From Chloroflexota bacterium (lineage in GTDB: Bacteria; Chloroflexota; Dehalococcoidia; DSTF01; JACRBR01): a stretch of DNA of 64,000 nucleotides. Every line of letters begins with the position of its first letter. Position 1 is the first letter of the stretch. Shown here one piece after another: positions 29,343-37,658 of the stretch. Under the pieces are notes generated by a model that was not told the origin of the DNA, made no database searches, and saw only the letters and a list, made by a program, of their open reading frames with translations. A program made the position numbers and the translations under genes. The DNA lies in the NCBI GenBank assembly GCA_028872875.1, contig JAGWOC010000004.1, forward strand, positions 1 to 64,000. Direction: 5' to 3'.

Positions 29343-30680
29343 TCAGCGCTGGAGCCGGGGCCCCCGCGCGGCCATCCGCCGGCCCGCCAGGGTGGCGGCG
29401 ACGCCCGCCGCCGCGGCGGCGAGCGCGACGAGGTACCAGCCGAGGTTGCCGGCTGTGCCCGCCGCCGGGCCGGTGCCGGTGTTCGGCGCCGTGACGCCGG
29501 TGACCGGTGTTGCGGGCACGCTTGTCGGCGCGGCCGCCGCGGGTGCTGCCGTCGGCGCCGCCGCGGGCGACGCCCCTGCGACCGGCGTCACCGACGAGAA
29601 GTTCGGGATCTGCCAGATGGCGCCCGGCGCCAGCGCACTGAGGCCGTTGTTCACCACGTAGGCCGTGTTGCCGCTAAAGATCATCGACGTCGCGAACGTG
29701 AAGCCGCTGACGATCGGCGTCATCGTGCCGTCGCTGTTCACCTTCAGGATCTTGCCCGTGAACGGCATCCACGGCGGCCCCGGCGAGGTGTTCTGGTCGC
29801 CGAAGTTGAGGGCGTAGAGCTGGCCGCCGGGGCCGATGGCGACGTCGGTCAGTGAGCTGACGCCGCCGGCGATCTTGTTCGTCGAGCCGGTCGGGTAGCC
29901 GACCTGCAGCACGGTGCCTGCGCTGGGCGCGAACGGGAACTGTCCGAGCGTCGTCACGTAGAACGGTCCGCCCGGCGCGTACGTGATGCCCGTCGTCACG
30001 GGGTGGCCGGAGAACGCGGTAACGCGCGAGACCGTGCCGGCCGGGGTCACCTGCAGGAGTTGGTTCTGGTTGCCGTCGACGACGTAGAAGTTACCGCCGC
30101 GTACGGTCATCGAGTACGGGTTGCCGCCGACTTCGATGTCCTTCTGGGTGCCGTTGGTGATATCGGCGACCGGGTTCGCGATGTTGAAGGCGCCGATGTC
30201 GGCGACGAGGGTGGTCGTGCCGTCCGCGTTCACCTTGTAGAGGCCGGTGGGCGTAGCGGGGAATCCGTAGGCGGTGCCGCCGTGCGTCTGCAGGTAGTAG
30301 AGCTGGGCGCCGAGGAAGGCCACGCCGGCCGGTCCGACCGCGTCGCCCAGCGGCCCGACGTCCGAGGGCAGGTTGGACGCGACCGTGGTGACGGTGCCGG
30401 TCGCCGGGTCGATCTTGGAGATGCGGCCGGTCGTCCCTACCTTGTGCTGGCCGCCGTCGATGGTGATCGCCGTGCTGCCGCCGCTGCCGGCCTCGGCGAC
30501 GTAGAGCATGCCGTCGGGGCCCATCGTGATGCCGCGCGGGTTCACGAGACCCGTCGCGAGCTGGGTGCCGGCGGTGGGGCCGGGCGTCTTGGCACGGGCG
30601 GTGGCGCCTTCGGCGAATGCGCCCGCCGCTGCGCTTACGAGCAGTGCGAGCGCCGCCAGCGCGATGGGTGTCCGATTCAC
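29343..30680 (-). CDS. ScyD/ScyE-like exported beta-propeller with C-terminal PNTG-type anchor
   Basis: GTG 30680, six bases after AAGGAGG, gives 445 residues; the track ORF adds 33 basic residues upstream. A signal peptide (PIALAALALLVSAAAGAFA) precedes a ScyD-like propeller with repeated NPRGITMGPDGMLYVAEAG, SMTVRGGNFYVVDGNQNQLLQVTPAG, LTDVAIGPGGQLYALNFGD and MIFSGNTAYVVNN blades. A Ala/Pro/Thr linker, the motif TAPNTGTG, one membrane helix (GWYLVALAAAAAGVAATLA) and a basic tail RRMAARGPRLQR follow. That order resembles sortase-type sorting signals, although the LPxTG leucine is missing. It is predicted to be a surface-displayed propeller of unknown ligand. Confidence 0.8.
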   Translation of the reverse strand: MNRTPIALAALALLVSAAAGAFAEGATARAKTPGPTAGTQLATGLVNPRGITMGPDGMLYVAEAGSGGSTAITIDGGQHKVGTTGRISKIDPATGTVTTVASNLPSDVGPLGDAVGPAGVAFLGAQLYYLQTHGGTAYGFPATPTGLYKVNADGTTTLVADIGAFNIANPVADITNGTQKDIEVGGNPYSMTVRGGNFYVVDGNQNQLLQVTPAGTVSRVTAFSGHPVTTGITYAPGGPFYVTTLGQFPFAPSAGTVLQVGYPTGSTNKIAGGVSSLTDVAIGPGGQLYALNFGDQNTSPGPPWMPFTGKILKVNSDGTMTPIVSGFTFATSMIFSGNTAYVVNNGLSALAPGAIWQIPNFSSVTPVAGASPAAAPTAAPAAAAPTSVPATPVTGVTAPNTGTGPAAGTAGNLGWYLVALAAAAAGVAATLAGRRMAARGPRLQR

Positions 30681-30870
30681 GTGCTTCCTCCTTGCTGAGC
30701 CTGCGCGACGGCCTCGGGTTGGCCGTCGCGCGGCGTGGGCGACACCATCTACTGCCTGCATGTCGTTGCAGGTCACCAATTATTGAACTCGCACAACTAA
30801 GGCGCAAGAGGCCATCAGACCGATCGAGGCGCTCGTGGGAGGACGTCGTGCCACTGAGCCCTGTACTGTT

Positions 30871-30881
30871 GGCAAATTGCC
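30871..30881. promoter_or_regulatory. Palindrome GGCAAATTGCC upstream of an SDR gene
   Basis: This perfect 11-bp palindrome lies in the 409-bp gap 30681-31089. The gap also has the short hairpin CCTGCA-TGCAGG at 30755-30772 and a local AT-rich pocket near 30777-30800. It may be a repressor operator for one of the flanking divergent genes. Nothing else is recognised in the gap. Confidence 0.35.
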
Positions 30882-31089
30882 GGCCCGGTGAACGTCGCGC
30901 GCCACCGGGTTGCGGCCTGTCGGGGGCACCGCCATACACCGAGCATTCCTTGCCCCTAGCCCCTGCCTGACATACGCTGCGCTCGCTTTCGCCGCAGGGA
31001 TCTCCGGCGTGCGGCAGCGCGCGCCGCGGCCGGGCCGCAGCGCCCTGATGACACGCGACCAACCAGCAACGCTGAAGGAGGCTACTGCA

Positions 31090-32031
31090 ATGGGTAACAG
31101 GCTCGAAGGCAAGGTGGCGATCGTCACCGGAGGGGGCCGCGGCATCGGGCGCGGCGAGGCGCTGGCGCTGGCGGCGGAGGGTGCGCGCGTGGTCGTCAAC
31201 GACTTCGGCGGCAGCGCGGCGGGCACGGGTGGCGAGCAGGGCCCGGCCGACCAGGTCGTGGCCGAGATCAAGAAGCTGGGCAGCGACGCCGTCGCCAACT
31301 ACGACAACGTCGCGCAGTTCGAATCCGGCAACCGCATGGTGCAGCAGGCGCTCGATGCCTTCGGCCGGCTCGACATCGTGATCAACAACGCCGGCATCCT
31401 GCGCGACAAGATGGTGTTCAACATGTCCGAGGAGGAGTGGGATATCGTCCTCGGCGTGCATCTGAAGGGGCACTTCAACCTCAGCAAGCACGCGTCGGTG
31501 GTGTTCCGCCAGCAGCGGGGCGGCGTTTTCGTGAACACGGCGTCGGAGTCCGGGCTGGGCAACCGCGGACAGGCGAACTATGCCGCGGCGAAGGAGGGCA
31601 TCATCGGCCTGACGCGCACGCTGGCGCGCGACCTCGGCGGCTACGGCGTGCGCGCCAACGCGATCCGTCCGCGCGCGGCGACGCGCCTGGTGATCAGCGA
31701 CGAGATGAAGGCGGCCGCGCAGCGCGGCGGCGCGGCGGGCATGGGCCTCGCCGGGCTCGAGGCGTTCGAGCGCGCCAACCCGGCGGAGGCGGTGGCGCCG
31801 TTCGTCGTCTGGCTCTGCACCGACGCGGCGTCCAATGTCAACGGCCGCGACTTCCTCGTCAGCGGCGCGACGATCGGGCTCTACAGCCTGCCGGAAGTCG
31901 TCGCGAAGGTGGATAACACAGACGCCCACATGTGGACGCTCGATGAGCTCGACAGGATCATCCCGGAGAAGGTCACCGCCGGCCTCAAGAACATGTGGCC
32001 GAAGAAGGAAGAGAAGCCGGCCAGCGCCTGA
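31090..32031 (+). CDS. Short-chain dehydrogenase/reductase, FabG-like (HSD17B4-type)
   Basis: ATG 31090 follows AAGGAGG with nine bases between, giving 313 residues; the track start at 30910 is unsupported. The NAD(P) motif is VTGGGRGIGRGEA, then NNAGILRD, the Ser in NTASESGLG and the active pair in ANYAAAKEGIIGLT (YxxxK). An extension after residue about 245 (LPEVVAKVDNTDAHMWTLDELDRIIPEKVTAGLKNMW) matches bacterial relatives of the N-terminal 3-hydroxyacyl-CoA dehydrogenase of peroxisomal multifunctional enzyme. It probably oxidises a hydroxyacyl or alcohol substrate. A GC hairpin terminator follows. Confidence 0.88.
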   Translation: MGNRLEGKVAIVTGGGRGIGRGEALALAAEGARVVVNDFGGSAAGTGGEQGPADQVVAEIKKLGSDAVANYDNVAQFESGNRMVQQALDAFGRLDIVINNAGILRDKMVFNMSEEEWDIVLGVHLKGHFNLSKHASVVFRQQRGGVFVNTASESGLGNRGQANYAAAKEGIIGLTRTLARDLGGYGVRANAIRPRAATRLVISDEMKAAAQRGGAAGMGLAGLEAFERANPAEAVAPFVVWLCTDAASNVNGRDFLVSGATIGLYSLPEVVAKVDNTDAHMWTLDELDRIIPEKVTAGLKNMWPKKEEKPASA

Positions 32032-32082
32032 CCGGTCTGCGGTCGCAGGTCGGCGCGCCACCGAACATGTTGCACAGAAGGG

Positions 32083-32103
32083 GAGCCCCGTCCGCCGGGG
32101 CTC
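32083..32103 (+). terminator. Terminator hairpin after the SDR gene
   Basis: GAGCCCCG and CGGGGCTC pair perfectly around a 5-base loop and are followed by TTCGTCT, 52 bp past the stop. Confidence 0.65.
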
Positions 32104-32194
32104 TTCGTCTGCCGTGACCATGGAGCCGCTGCCTTGAGAGAGCGTCGCCCGCGCAGCGGCCTGCCACGCGCCCACGGCTGAACGGAAACGCGGC

Positions 32195-32369
32195 GTGGGG
32201 GCACGAGGCTTTGCGCCCCCACGGTGGCGCACCACGTCGAACCGTCCCAGTTCGCAGGCTGGCGCGATGGTGGCCACAAGGCGTTGTGCCCCCTAGAGGT
32301 GCCGCACCGGGGCATTGGGTGCTCTGCCCGCGCGCCGGATTGCCCGAGCGTTGATTTCGTGCAACGCTC
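32195..32369. repeat. Hairpin-rich leader before phosphoglucomutase
   Basis: In the 384-bp gap 32032-32415 there are two perfect 8-bp hairpins: GTGGGGGC/GCCCCCAC at 32195-32222 and GAGCGTTG/CAACGCTC at 32346-32369. The GGCGGCTGTGCC sequence that follows could add a third. The function may be structural or regulatory; no known riboswitch pattern is recognised. Confidence 0.4.
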
Positions 32370-32415
32370 ACGGGCGGCTGTGCCGCCTGCCAGCACCGTC
32401 CAGGAGACCCGCTGC

Positions 32416-33855
32416 ATGGAGTTGCGCCCGCCCACCGCGATCAAGTTCGGCACCGACGGCTGGCGCGCCGTCATCGCCGAGGACTACACGTTCGACAACG
32501 TGCGGGCCTGCGCGGCGAGCGTCGCGCAGTACCTGAAGCGTCACGGGCTCGCGGAGCGCGGACTGGTCGTCGGCTACGACACGCGGTTCGCGTCCGAGGA
32601 CTTCGCCGCGGCCGTCGCGGAGGTCGTCGCCGCGGCGGGCATCCGGGTGCTGCTCAGCACCACGCACTGCCCGACGCCCGTCGTCAGCTACTCGATCATC
32701 GACCGGCACGCCGGCGGCGGCGTGGTGATCACCGCGAGCCACAACCCCTGGCGCTGGAACGGCTTCAAGTACAAGCCCGACTACGGCGGCAGCGCCTCGC
32801 CGGAGATCGTCGATGAGATCGAGGCGCCGCTGCCGTCGCTCGTCGGCCGCCAGGTCCCGGCACTCGACATCGAGCGGGCGAAGCGCGATGGCATGGTCGA
32901 GCTGTTCGATGCGCGTACGCCGTACCTCACCGGGCTCGCCCGGCTCGTCGACCTCGACCGCATCCGCGCGGCGGGATTGCGCGTCGCGTACGACGCGATG
33001 TACGGCACCGGCGCCGGCTACTTCGCGCCGCTGCTCGCGGGCGGCACGACGAAGCTCACGGAGCTGCACGGCATCCGCAACCCCGCCTTCCCCGGCATGC
33101 ACGCGCCCGAGCCGATCGCCCGCAACCTGCAGGAGCTGTCGTCGGCGCTGGCGGGCGGCGGCTACGACGTCGGCATCGCGACCGACGGCGACGCCGACCG
33201 CGTGGGCATCGCCGACGAGCGCGGCACCTTCATCAACCAGCTCCAGGTCTTCGCGCTGCTCGCGTACTACCTGCTCGAGGTGCGCGGCGAGCGCGGGCCG
33301 ATCGTTAAGTCCGTGACGACGACGCGCATGGCGCAGCGCCTCGGCGAGCTGTACGGCGTGCCGGTGCACGAGACGAAGGTCGGCTTCAAGTTCCTCGGCC
33401 CGAAGATGATGGAGACGGGCGCGCTGATCGGCGGCGAGGAGAGCGGCGGCTACGGCTTCCGCGGCCACGTGCCGGAGCGCGATGGCATCCTCGCCGGGCT
33501 GTACTTCCTCGACCTCATGGCGCGCACCGGCAAGCGGCCGAGCGAACTGCTGGCGGAGCTGTACGCGAAGGTCGGCGCGCACTACTACGACCGCCTCGAT
33601 GTGGCGCTGCGGCCGGAGGACCGCGACGCCGTCTGGCAGCGGGCCGAGCGCGCCCGCCCGGACAGCATCGCCGGTATCAAGGTCACCGGCATCGATACGA
33701 CGGACGGCTTCCGCTTCCTGCTCGACGGCAAGGGCTGGCTCTTGCTGCGCTTCAGCGGCACGGAGCCGCTCGTCCGCATCTACACGGAGGTCGTCGACGA
33801 CGAGTCGCTCGTCCCGAGGGTGCTCGCCGCCGGGCGGGAGCTGATCGGCGTGTAG
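32416..33855 (+). CDS. Phosphoglucomutase/phosphomannomutase family enzyme
   Basis: ATG 32416 follows AGGAG and gives 479 residues. All alpha-D-phosphohexomutase signatures are present: KFGTDGWRAVI, the phosphoserine loop VVITASHNPWRWNGFKYKP, the metal loop ATDGDADRVGI, the sugar loop IGGEESGGYGF and the phosphate-binding RFSGTEPLVRIY. It interconverts 1- and 6-phosphates of glucose or mannose (or similar hexoses) in wall polysaccharide or glycogen metabolism. The specificity between glucose, mannose and glucosamine forms is open. Cytosolic. A GH38 mannosidase and a nucleotide-sugar epimerase lie further on in the window. Confidence 0.93.
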   Translation: MELRPPTAIKFGTDGWRAVIAEDYTFDNVRACAASVAQYLKRHGLAERGLVVGYDTRFASEDFAAAVAEVVAAAGIRVLLSTTHCPTPVVSYSIIDRHAGGGVVITASHNPWRWNGFKYKPDYGGSASPEIVDEIEAPLPSLVGRQVPALDIERAKRDGMVELFDARTPYLTGLARLVDLDRIRAAGLRVAYDAMYGTGAGYFAPLLAGGTTKLTELHGIRNPAFPGMHAPEPIARNLQELSSALAGGGYDVGIATDGDADRVGIADERGTFINQLQVFALLAYYLLEVRGERGPIVKSVTTTRMAQRLGELYGVPVHETKVGFKFLGPKMMETGALIGGEESGGYGFRGHVPERDGILAGLYFLDLMARTGKRPSELLAELYAKVGAHYYDRLDVALRPEDRDAVWQRAERARPDSIAGIKVTGIDTTDGFRFLLDGKGWLLLRFSGTEPLVRIYTEVVDDESLVPRVLAAGRELIGV

Positions 33856-33890
33856 GCGCCGCGCGCAGTGCTCGTGCAGACCAGGCGCTG

Positions 33891-33954
33891 TCCCGCGCCG
33901 GTCCGGCTTCTCCGGACGCACAGCCGGGGGCGGCTGTGCTCCACGCCGACACGC
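33891..33954. repeat. Repeat family B copy 1 (double hairpin)
   Basis: This 64-bp segment holds two hairpins, TCCGG-CTTCT-CCGGA and CACAGCC-GGGGGC-GGCTGTG, followed by CTCCACGCCGACA. A near-identical copy lies at 50202-50265. It has the look of a BIME/REP-type dispersed element. Confidence 0.75.
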
Positions 33955-33975
33955 CAGCTCCTCAGGGCCGTTGCT

Positions 33976-34776
33976 ATGATGAGGGATCGGCATCTCATGG
34001 GAGGCGTGGGCATCGAAGAGCACCGGCTGAGGGACCTGCTGCGCGCGGTCGCCGACGGCCGCACGGACATCGACGCGGCGGTCGATGCGTTGCGGCGGCT
34101 CCCGTACGAGGACATCGGCTTCGCGAAGGTGGATCACCACCGCGGGCTGCGCGACGCCGTGCCCGAGGTGATCCTCGGGCTCGGCAAGACGCCGGAGCAG
34201 ATCGCCTCCATCGCGCGGACGGTGCTGGAGCGCGCCGACCGCCTGCTGATCACACGCGCCACGCCCGAGGCCGCGGCCGCGGTGCTCGCCGCACTGCCCG
34301 ACGCGAAGCACTACGAGGTCGCGCGCTGCCTCACCGTCGAGCGCGTGCCGGCGCCGAGGCAGCCCGGCATCACGGTGGTCTGCGCCGGGACGGCGGACCT
34401 GCCGGTCGCCGAAGAGGCGGCGGTGACGGCGGAGATCATCGGCAACGACGTGCGGCGCCTGTACGACGTCGGCGTCGCTGGCATCCACCGCCTGCTCGAC
34501 CACGTGGCGGAGCTGCGCGAGGCGCGCGCCATCGTCGTCGTCGCCGGCATGGAGGGAGCGCTGCCGAGCGTCGTCTCCGGGCTGGTCTCGGCGCCGGTGA
34601 TCGCCGTGCCGACGTCGGTCGGCTACGGTGCGAGCTTCCAGGGGCTGGCGCCGCTGCTGTCGATGCTGAACTCGTGCGCGGCGGGCGTCGGCGTCGTCAA
34701 CATCGACAACGGCTTCGGCGCCGGCTACCTCGCCGCGAGCATCAACCGCATCGCCCTCGAATCGCGCGCGGACTGA
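33976..34776 (+). CDS. larB: LarB/CpmA-like nickel-pincer cofactor biosynthesis protein
   Basis: Possible starts are ATG 33976, 33979 and 33997; all keep the conserved region. The protein (about 260-267 residues) starts IEEHRLRDLLRAVADGRTDIDAAVDALRRLPYEDIGFAKVDHHRGLRDAVPEVILGLGKTPEQI. It then shows the PurE-like C-terminal half ITVVCAGTADLPVAEEAAVTAE and VVVAGMEGALPSVVSGLVSAPVIAVPTSVGYGASFQGLAPLLSMLNSCAAGVGVVNIDNGFGAGY. LarB carboxylates and hydrolyses nicotinate adenine dinucleotide in making the Ni-pincer cofactor of lactate racemase. No larA, larC or larE is nearby, so its enzyme partner is unknown. Confidence 0.9.
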   Translation: MMRDRHLMGGVGIEEHRLRDLLRAVADGRTDIDAAVDALRRLPYEDIGFAKVDHHRGLRDAVPEVILGLGKTPEQIASIARTVLERADRLLITRATPEAAAAVLAALPDAKHYEVARCLTVERVPAPRQPGITVVCAGTADLPVAEEAAVTAEIIGNDVRRLYDVGVAGIHRLLDHVAELREARAIVVVAGMEGALPSVVSGLVSAPVIAVPTSVGYGASFQGLAPLLSMLNSCAAGVGVVNIDNGFGAGYLAASINRIALESRAD

Positions 34777-34838
34777 CGCGCCAGCGGTCGCATCGTCCGC
34801 TTCCCGGAGCCTCTCGCGCCCGTTACGCTGTGCCCGCT

Positions 34839-35357
34839 ATGCTCGACCTGAAGGCGTACATCCGCGACGTGCCGGATTTCCCGCTGCCCGGGATCCTCTT
34901 TCGTGACATCACGCCGCTGCTGCGCGACGCCGGGGCGTTCCGCTGCGCCGTCGATGCGATGGCGGCGTACGTGGCCTCGTGCGAGGCCGACGCGATCATC
35001 GGCATCGAGTCGCGCGGCTTCCTGTTCGGCGCGCCGGTCGCCGACCGGCTCGGCCTGCCGTTCGTCCCGGTGCGCAAGCAGGGCAAGCTCCCCGCCGCGC
35101 GGATGAGCGTCGAGGTGTCGCTGGAGTACGGCCAGGAGCAGCTCGACATCCACGCCGACGCACTGGCGCCCGGGGCGCGCGCCGTCATCGTCGATGACCT
35201 GCTGGCGACCGGCGGCACCGCGGCGGGCGCCGCGAAGCTCGTCGAGCTGCTCGGCGGCGCCGTTGCGGGCGCCGTCTTTCTCGTCGAGCTGGCCGCGCTC
35301 GGCGGCCGCGCGGCGCTGGCCCGGTACGACGTGCACGCCCTGGTGCGGTTCGAGTAG
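34839..35357 (+). CDS. apt: Adenine phosphoribosyltransferase
   Basis: ATG 34839 gives 172 residues, the usual length. The protein starts LDLKAYIRDVPDFPLPGILFRDITPLLRD, holds IIGIESRGFLFGAPVADRLGLPFVPVRKQGKLP, and has the PRPP-binding motif AVIVDDLLATGGTAAGA. It salvages adenine to AMP using PRPP in the cytosol. It lies 62 bp after larB and may be co-transcribed. It is convergent with the MORC-like gene, 44 bp away. Confidence 0.95.
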   Translation: MLDLKAYIRDVPDFPLPGILFRDITPLLRDAGAFRCAVDAMAAYVASCEADAIIGIESRGFLFGAPVADRLGLPFVPVRKQGKLPAARMSVEVSLEYGQEQLDIHADALAPGARAVIVDDLLATGGTAAGAAKLVELLGGAVAGAVFLVELAALGGRAALARYDVHALVRFE

Positions 35358-35401
35358 CGGCGCACCACCTGCAGGCGACAACTGACCGAAGCTCCGGACA
35401 G

Positions 35402-36916
35402 TTACGCTAACGACTCCGCCCTTGCGCGACTCCATTCGGAGATCACGCGGTCGAGCTCTACGACCAGCGCCGAGGCTGAACCATCTGTAAGCTCGCTTTC
35501 CAGAAGTCCGAGGACGTAGGTCTCGACTAGGTACTCGTCGGTGTTGCCGATTCCCTTGTAGAGAGGATAGTCCGTATTTACGACGAGCGTAAACGGATCC
35601 GTTCGCATTTGACTTCTGTCCTGGCCGCCCAGAGCGTCGAAGTCAATCCCGGGCAGCCCGCGCCGGAGCTTCCGAAGCAGGTGCCCGACCGCACCGTCGG
35701 GTGCAGGCGTCCGAGGCGTCCGCTTTTCAACAGGGTGCCCACCCCTAGGTGTCGCGTCGACAGGTTCCCGCGGCGACGGAGGCTGCCTCCCCTCTGCGGC
35801 GGTAGCATCACTCGGCGCGCCCCGCTGGGCGGCGGCCTGATCCTGATCAAGGTTCCGCAAGATGCGTTCAACCTCATCACGGATCGCGTTCGCGCGCTTC
35901 CTCAGCTCGCGGGGTACGGATTGCTTCTCCGCCATTTCGCGAAGGAACGCTACAACGGGTTGCATATGCGTGTGCATGTACTCGGTCACGGCGACCCAAG
36001 CCGGCGACGATGTGTCCCAGCCGTCCTTGGTCGTGTTCGGCTTGAGATGCTGTATTTCAATCTCGCCCACCAGACGCTGCAGCGGCCCGCGACCGGCGAG
36101 ATAATGTCCAAACTCCTCTCCCTCGGTTATCAGCCGGCCGTTGAAGATGGTGCGAATGCCCGCCCTCAAGCGCACTCCACGGCCGCCCTCGAAACGATCT
36201 CGATCGGTGACCCAGATGGCACCCTTGATTGTGACACCACCAGGCAGCCGTTCGTGAATCTCGACCGGCGAAAGCACACTCGACTGCGGGATCTCCAGCG
36301 GACGAACCGGCGCGCCGTTCACCGCAATAGAGCATTTCCCAGAGGCCAGCAGATTCCGATAGATATTCGACAGCTTCGCGACAAGGATCTCCTCCTCGAA
36401 ACGATGGCGCTTGAGACTTGTCAGACGCACGAGCGTGAACCCCGTCTTGCTCGGGACGTCGCGGAGGCGAGGCTCCAGATCAGCGTACGAGAGCTGTGTG
36501 AGCTCCTTGTTGGAGAGCAAGTACTCCCGCGAGCCCCAGTTTTTGTCCACAAAGTGCCACACTGCATCCTCTGAGGATCTTCTGCAGACGATCTCAAGCG
36601 CGTCAGCGAGATAAATGGCGGCGAGCTTTCCACCAACGTGGTACTGGCCTATGTCGGTTTCACGATGCTCATGCCCTGTACCCCAACCGATCCAGTCAGC
36701 CAGCCCTTGCTCGTTCATCCCTTCGCCGCCAACATCCAGAACGTCTATGGCGGACTGGCGCTTGTTCACCGTGACCTCAACCGCCAGCGGCCGGCCGTGA
36801 CGATAGTCAAATGGGTTGTCGATAATCTCCGTCAACGCGTCTGCCACTGATTCATATTGGTTCGCCACTGCGATGAGCGCCTTTCGGCTGATTGTCTCGT
36901 TTACGGCAGTTGTCAT
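35402..36916 (-). CDS. MORC-like GHKL ATPase (HSP90-type ATP-binding protein)
   Basis: The 504-residue protein shows the Bergerat fold in its first 110 residues: N-box ALTEIIDNPFDY (E30, N34), G1 box DVGGEGM (D61) and G2 loop GQYHVGGKLAA (G90-K97). These bind ATP-Mg as in GyrB/Hsp90/MutL/MORC. The next region (about 115-310) has S5-like strands (SLKRHRFEEEILVAKLSNIYRNLLASGKCSIAVNGAPV), as in MORC/MutL transducers. A charged linker (QRGAPSDATAAEGRQPPSPREP) leads to a distinct C-terminal domain ending EYLVETYVLGLLESELTDGSASALVVELDRVISEW. The GC content is visibly lower than that of the neighbours. The gene starts three bases after a HARE-HTH gene, suggesting an operon. Prokaryotic MORC-type ATPases are known from restriction-like contexts. 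Confidence 0.8.
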   Translation of the reverse strand: MTTAVNETISRKALIAVANQYESVADALTEIIDNPFDYRHGRPLAVEVTVNKRQSAIDVLDVGGEGMNEQGLADWIGWGTGHEHRETDIGQYHVGGKLAAIYLADALEIVCRRSSEDAVWHFVDKNWGSREYLLSNKELTQLSYADLEPRLRDVPSKTGFTLVRLTSLKRHRFEEEILVAKLSNIYRNLLASGKCSIAVNGAPVRPLEIPQSSVLSPVEIHERLPGGVTIKGAIWVTDRDRFEGGRGVRLRAGIRTIFNGRLITEGEEFGHYLAGRGPLQRLVGEIEIQHLKPNTTKDGWDTSSPAWVAVTEYMHTHMQPVVAFLREMAEKQSVPRELRKRANAIRDEVERILRNLDQDQAAAQRGAPSDATAAEGRQPPSPREPVDATPRGGHPVEKRTPRTPAPDGAVGHLLRKLRRGLPGIDFDALGGQDRSQMRTDPFTLVVNTDYPLYKGIGNTDEYLVETYVLGLLESELTDGSASALVVELDRVISEWSRARAESLA

Positions 36917-36919
36917 CTG

Positions 36920-37417
36920 CTATGCTCCCTGCTTCTTTGCGCGCCGGGTGCCGACGCTTGGTGCCGATGGGTGCCATTCGCGGAGCTCGTAAGTGCCCCG
37001 GGCACTCCGTCGTAAGCGCGAATCGTTAAAGTACTTGGCCAGGAGCGTGTTCGCTGGATCCTGGCCACCGGTGAGGATCCCACGAGCCCGTACCTGCCGT
37101 TCGATCTCGCGGAAGTGCAGCGGGCGCTTTTCTTCTTTGATTATCTCTACTACGAGATCGGAGAGATTCGCGGCGCGAGGCTCGGTAAGCGGAGGGACAG
37201 CTACGGTTGTCCCGTCGTCAAGCGCACCGTGTAGGCGCAGGATTCCCTCGAGGTACCCGATCTCATCCTGTGTTCGTCTGATTTCGCGGTCGATCGAGGC
37301 GCGTTGATGGTTCAGCGAGTCGAGATCGCGCTGGAGGCTCGCCCTGCGGGCGCTAGCCAACAGAATCATATCCTGTGGTGCGTCCTGGTCTTGGGGTGGG
37401 CTCGCTATAGATTGCAT
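36920..37417 (-). CDS. Coiled-coil protein with C-terminal HARE-HTH-like winged helix
   Basis: The 165-residue protein has a coiled coil from about residue 22 to 62 (ASARRASLQRDLDSLNHQRASIDREIRRTQDEIGYLEGIL). A winged-helix-like domain runs from about 83 to 147 (ANLSDLVVEIIKEEKRPLHFREIERQVRARGILTGGQDPANTLLAKYFNDSRLRRSARGTYELREW). The phrase PLHFREI...G with the spacing to the wing is the HARE-HTH pattern known from RNAP delta subunit, ASXL and restriction enzymes. The C-terminus is basic (GTRRAKKQGA). It is probably the DNA-recognition partner of the MORC-like ATPase encoded three bases downstream. GC content is lower than that of the surroundings. Confidence 0.7.
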   Translation of the reverse strand: MQSIASPPQDQDAPQDMILLASARRASLQRDLDSLNHQRASIDREIRRTQDEIGYLEGILRLHGALDDGTTVAVPPLTEPRAANLSDLVVEIIKEEKRPLHFREIERQVRARGILTGGQDPANTLLAKYFNDSRLRRSARGTYELREWHPSAPSVGTRRAKKQGA

Positions 37418-37658
37418 TTCGATACTCCTACATGCGTCAAGATAGCGCCAGTATAGCCAACCCTAGATAGGCTGGCAAGCAGGCGTAGTGCTCAGTGTCA
37501 AGCTCACATACAATAGGCGTGGCTAGGCCCAAGCTGCGGGTTCTGGAGCGATGGTCGAGGCGGCTGCGCCCAGCCGCGTCTACCACCTCGCGCCCATTCG
37601 GGCTACCATCGCCCGTGCCGACGGATGAAGCATGCCTGGACTGAAGGAGCGGACGCCC

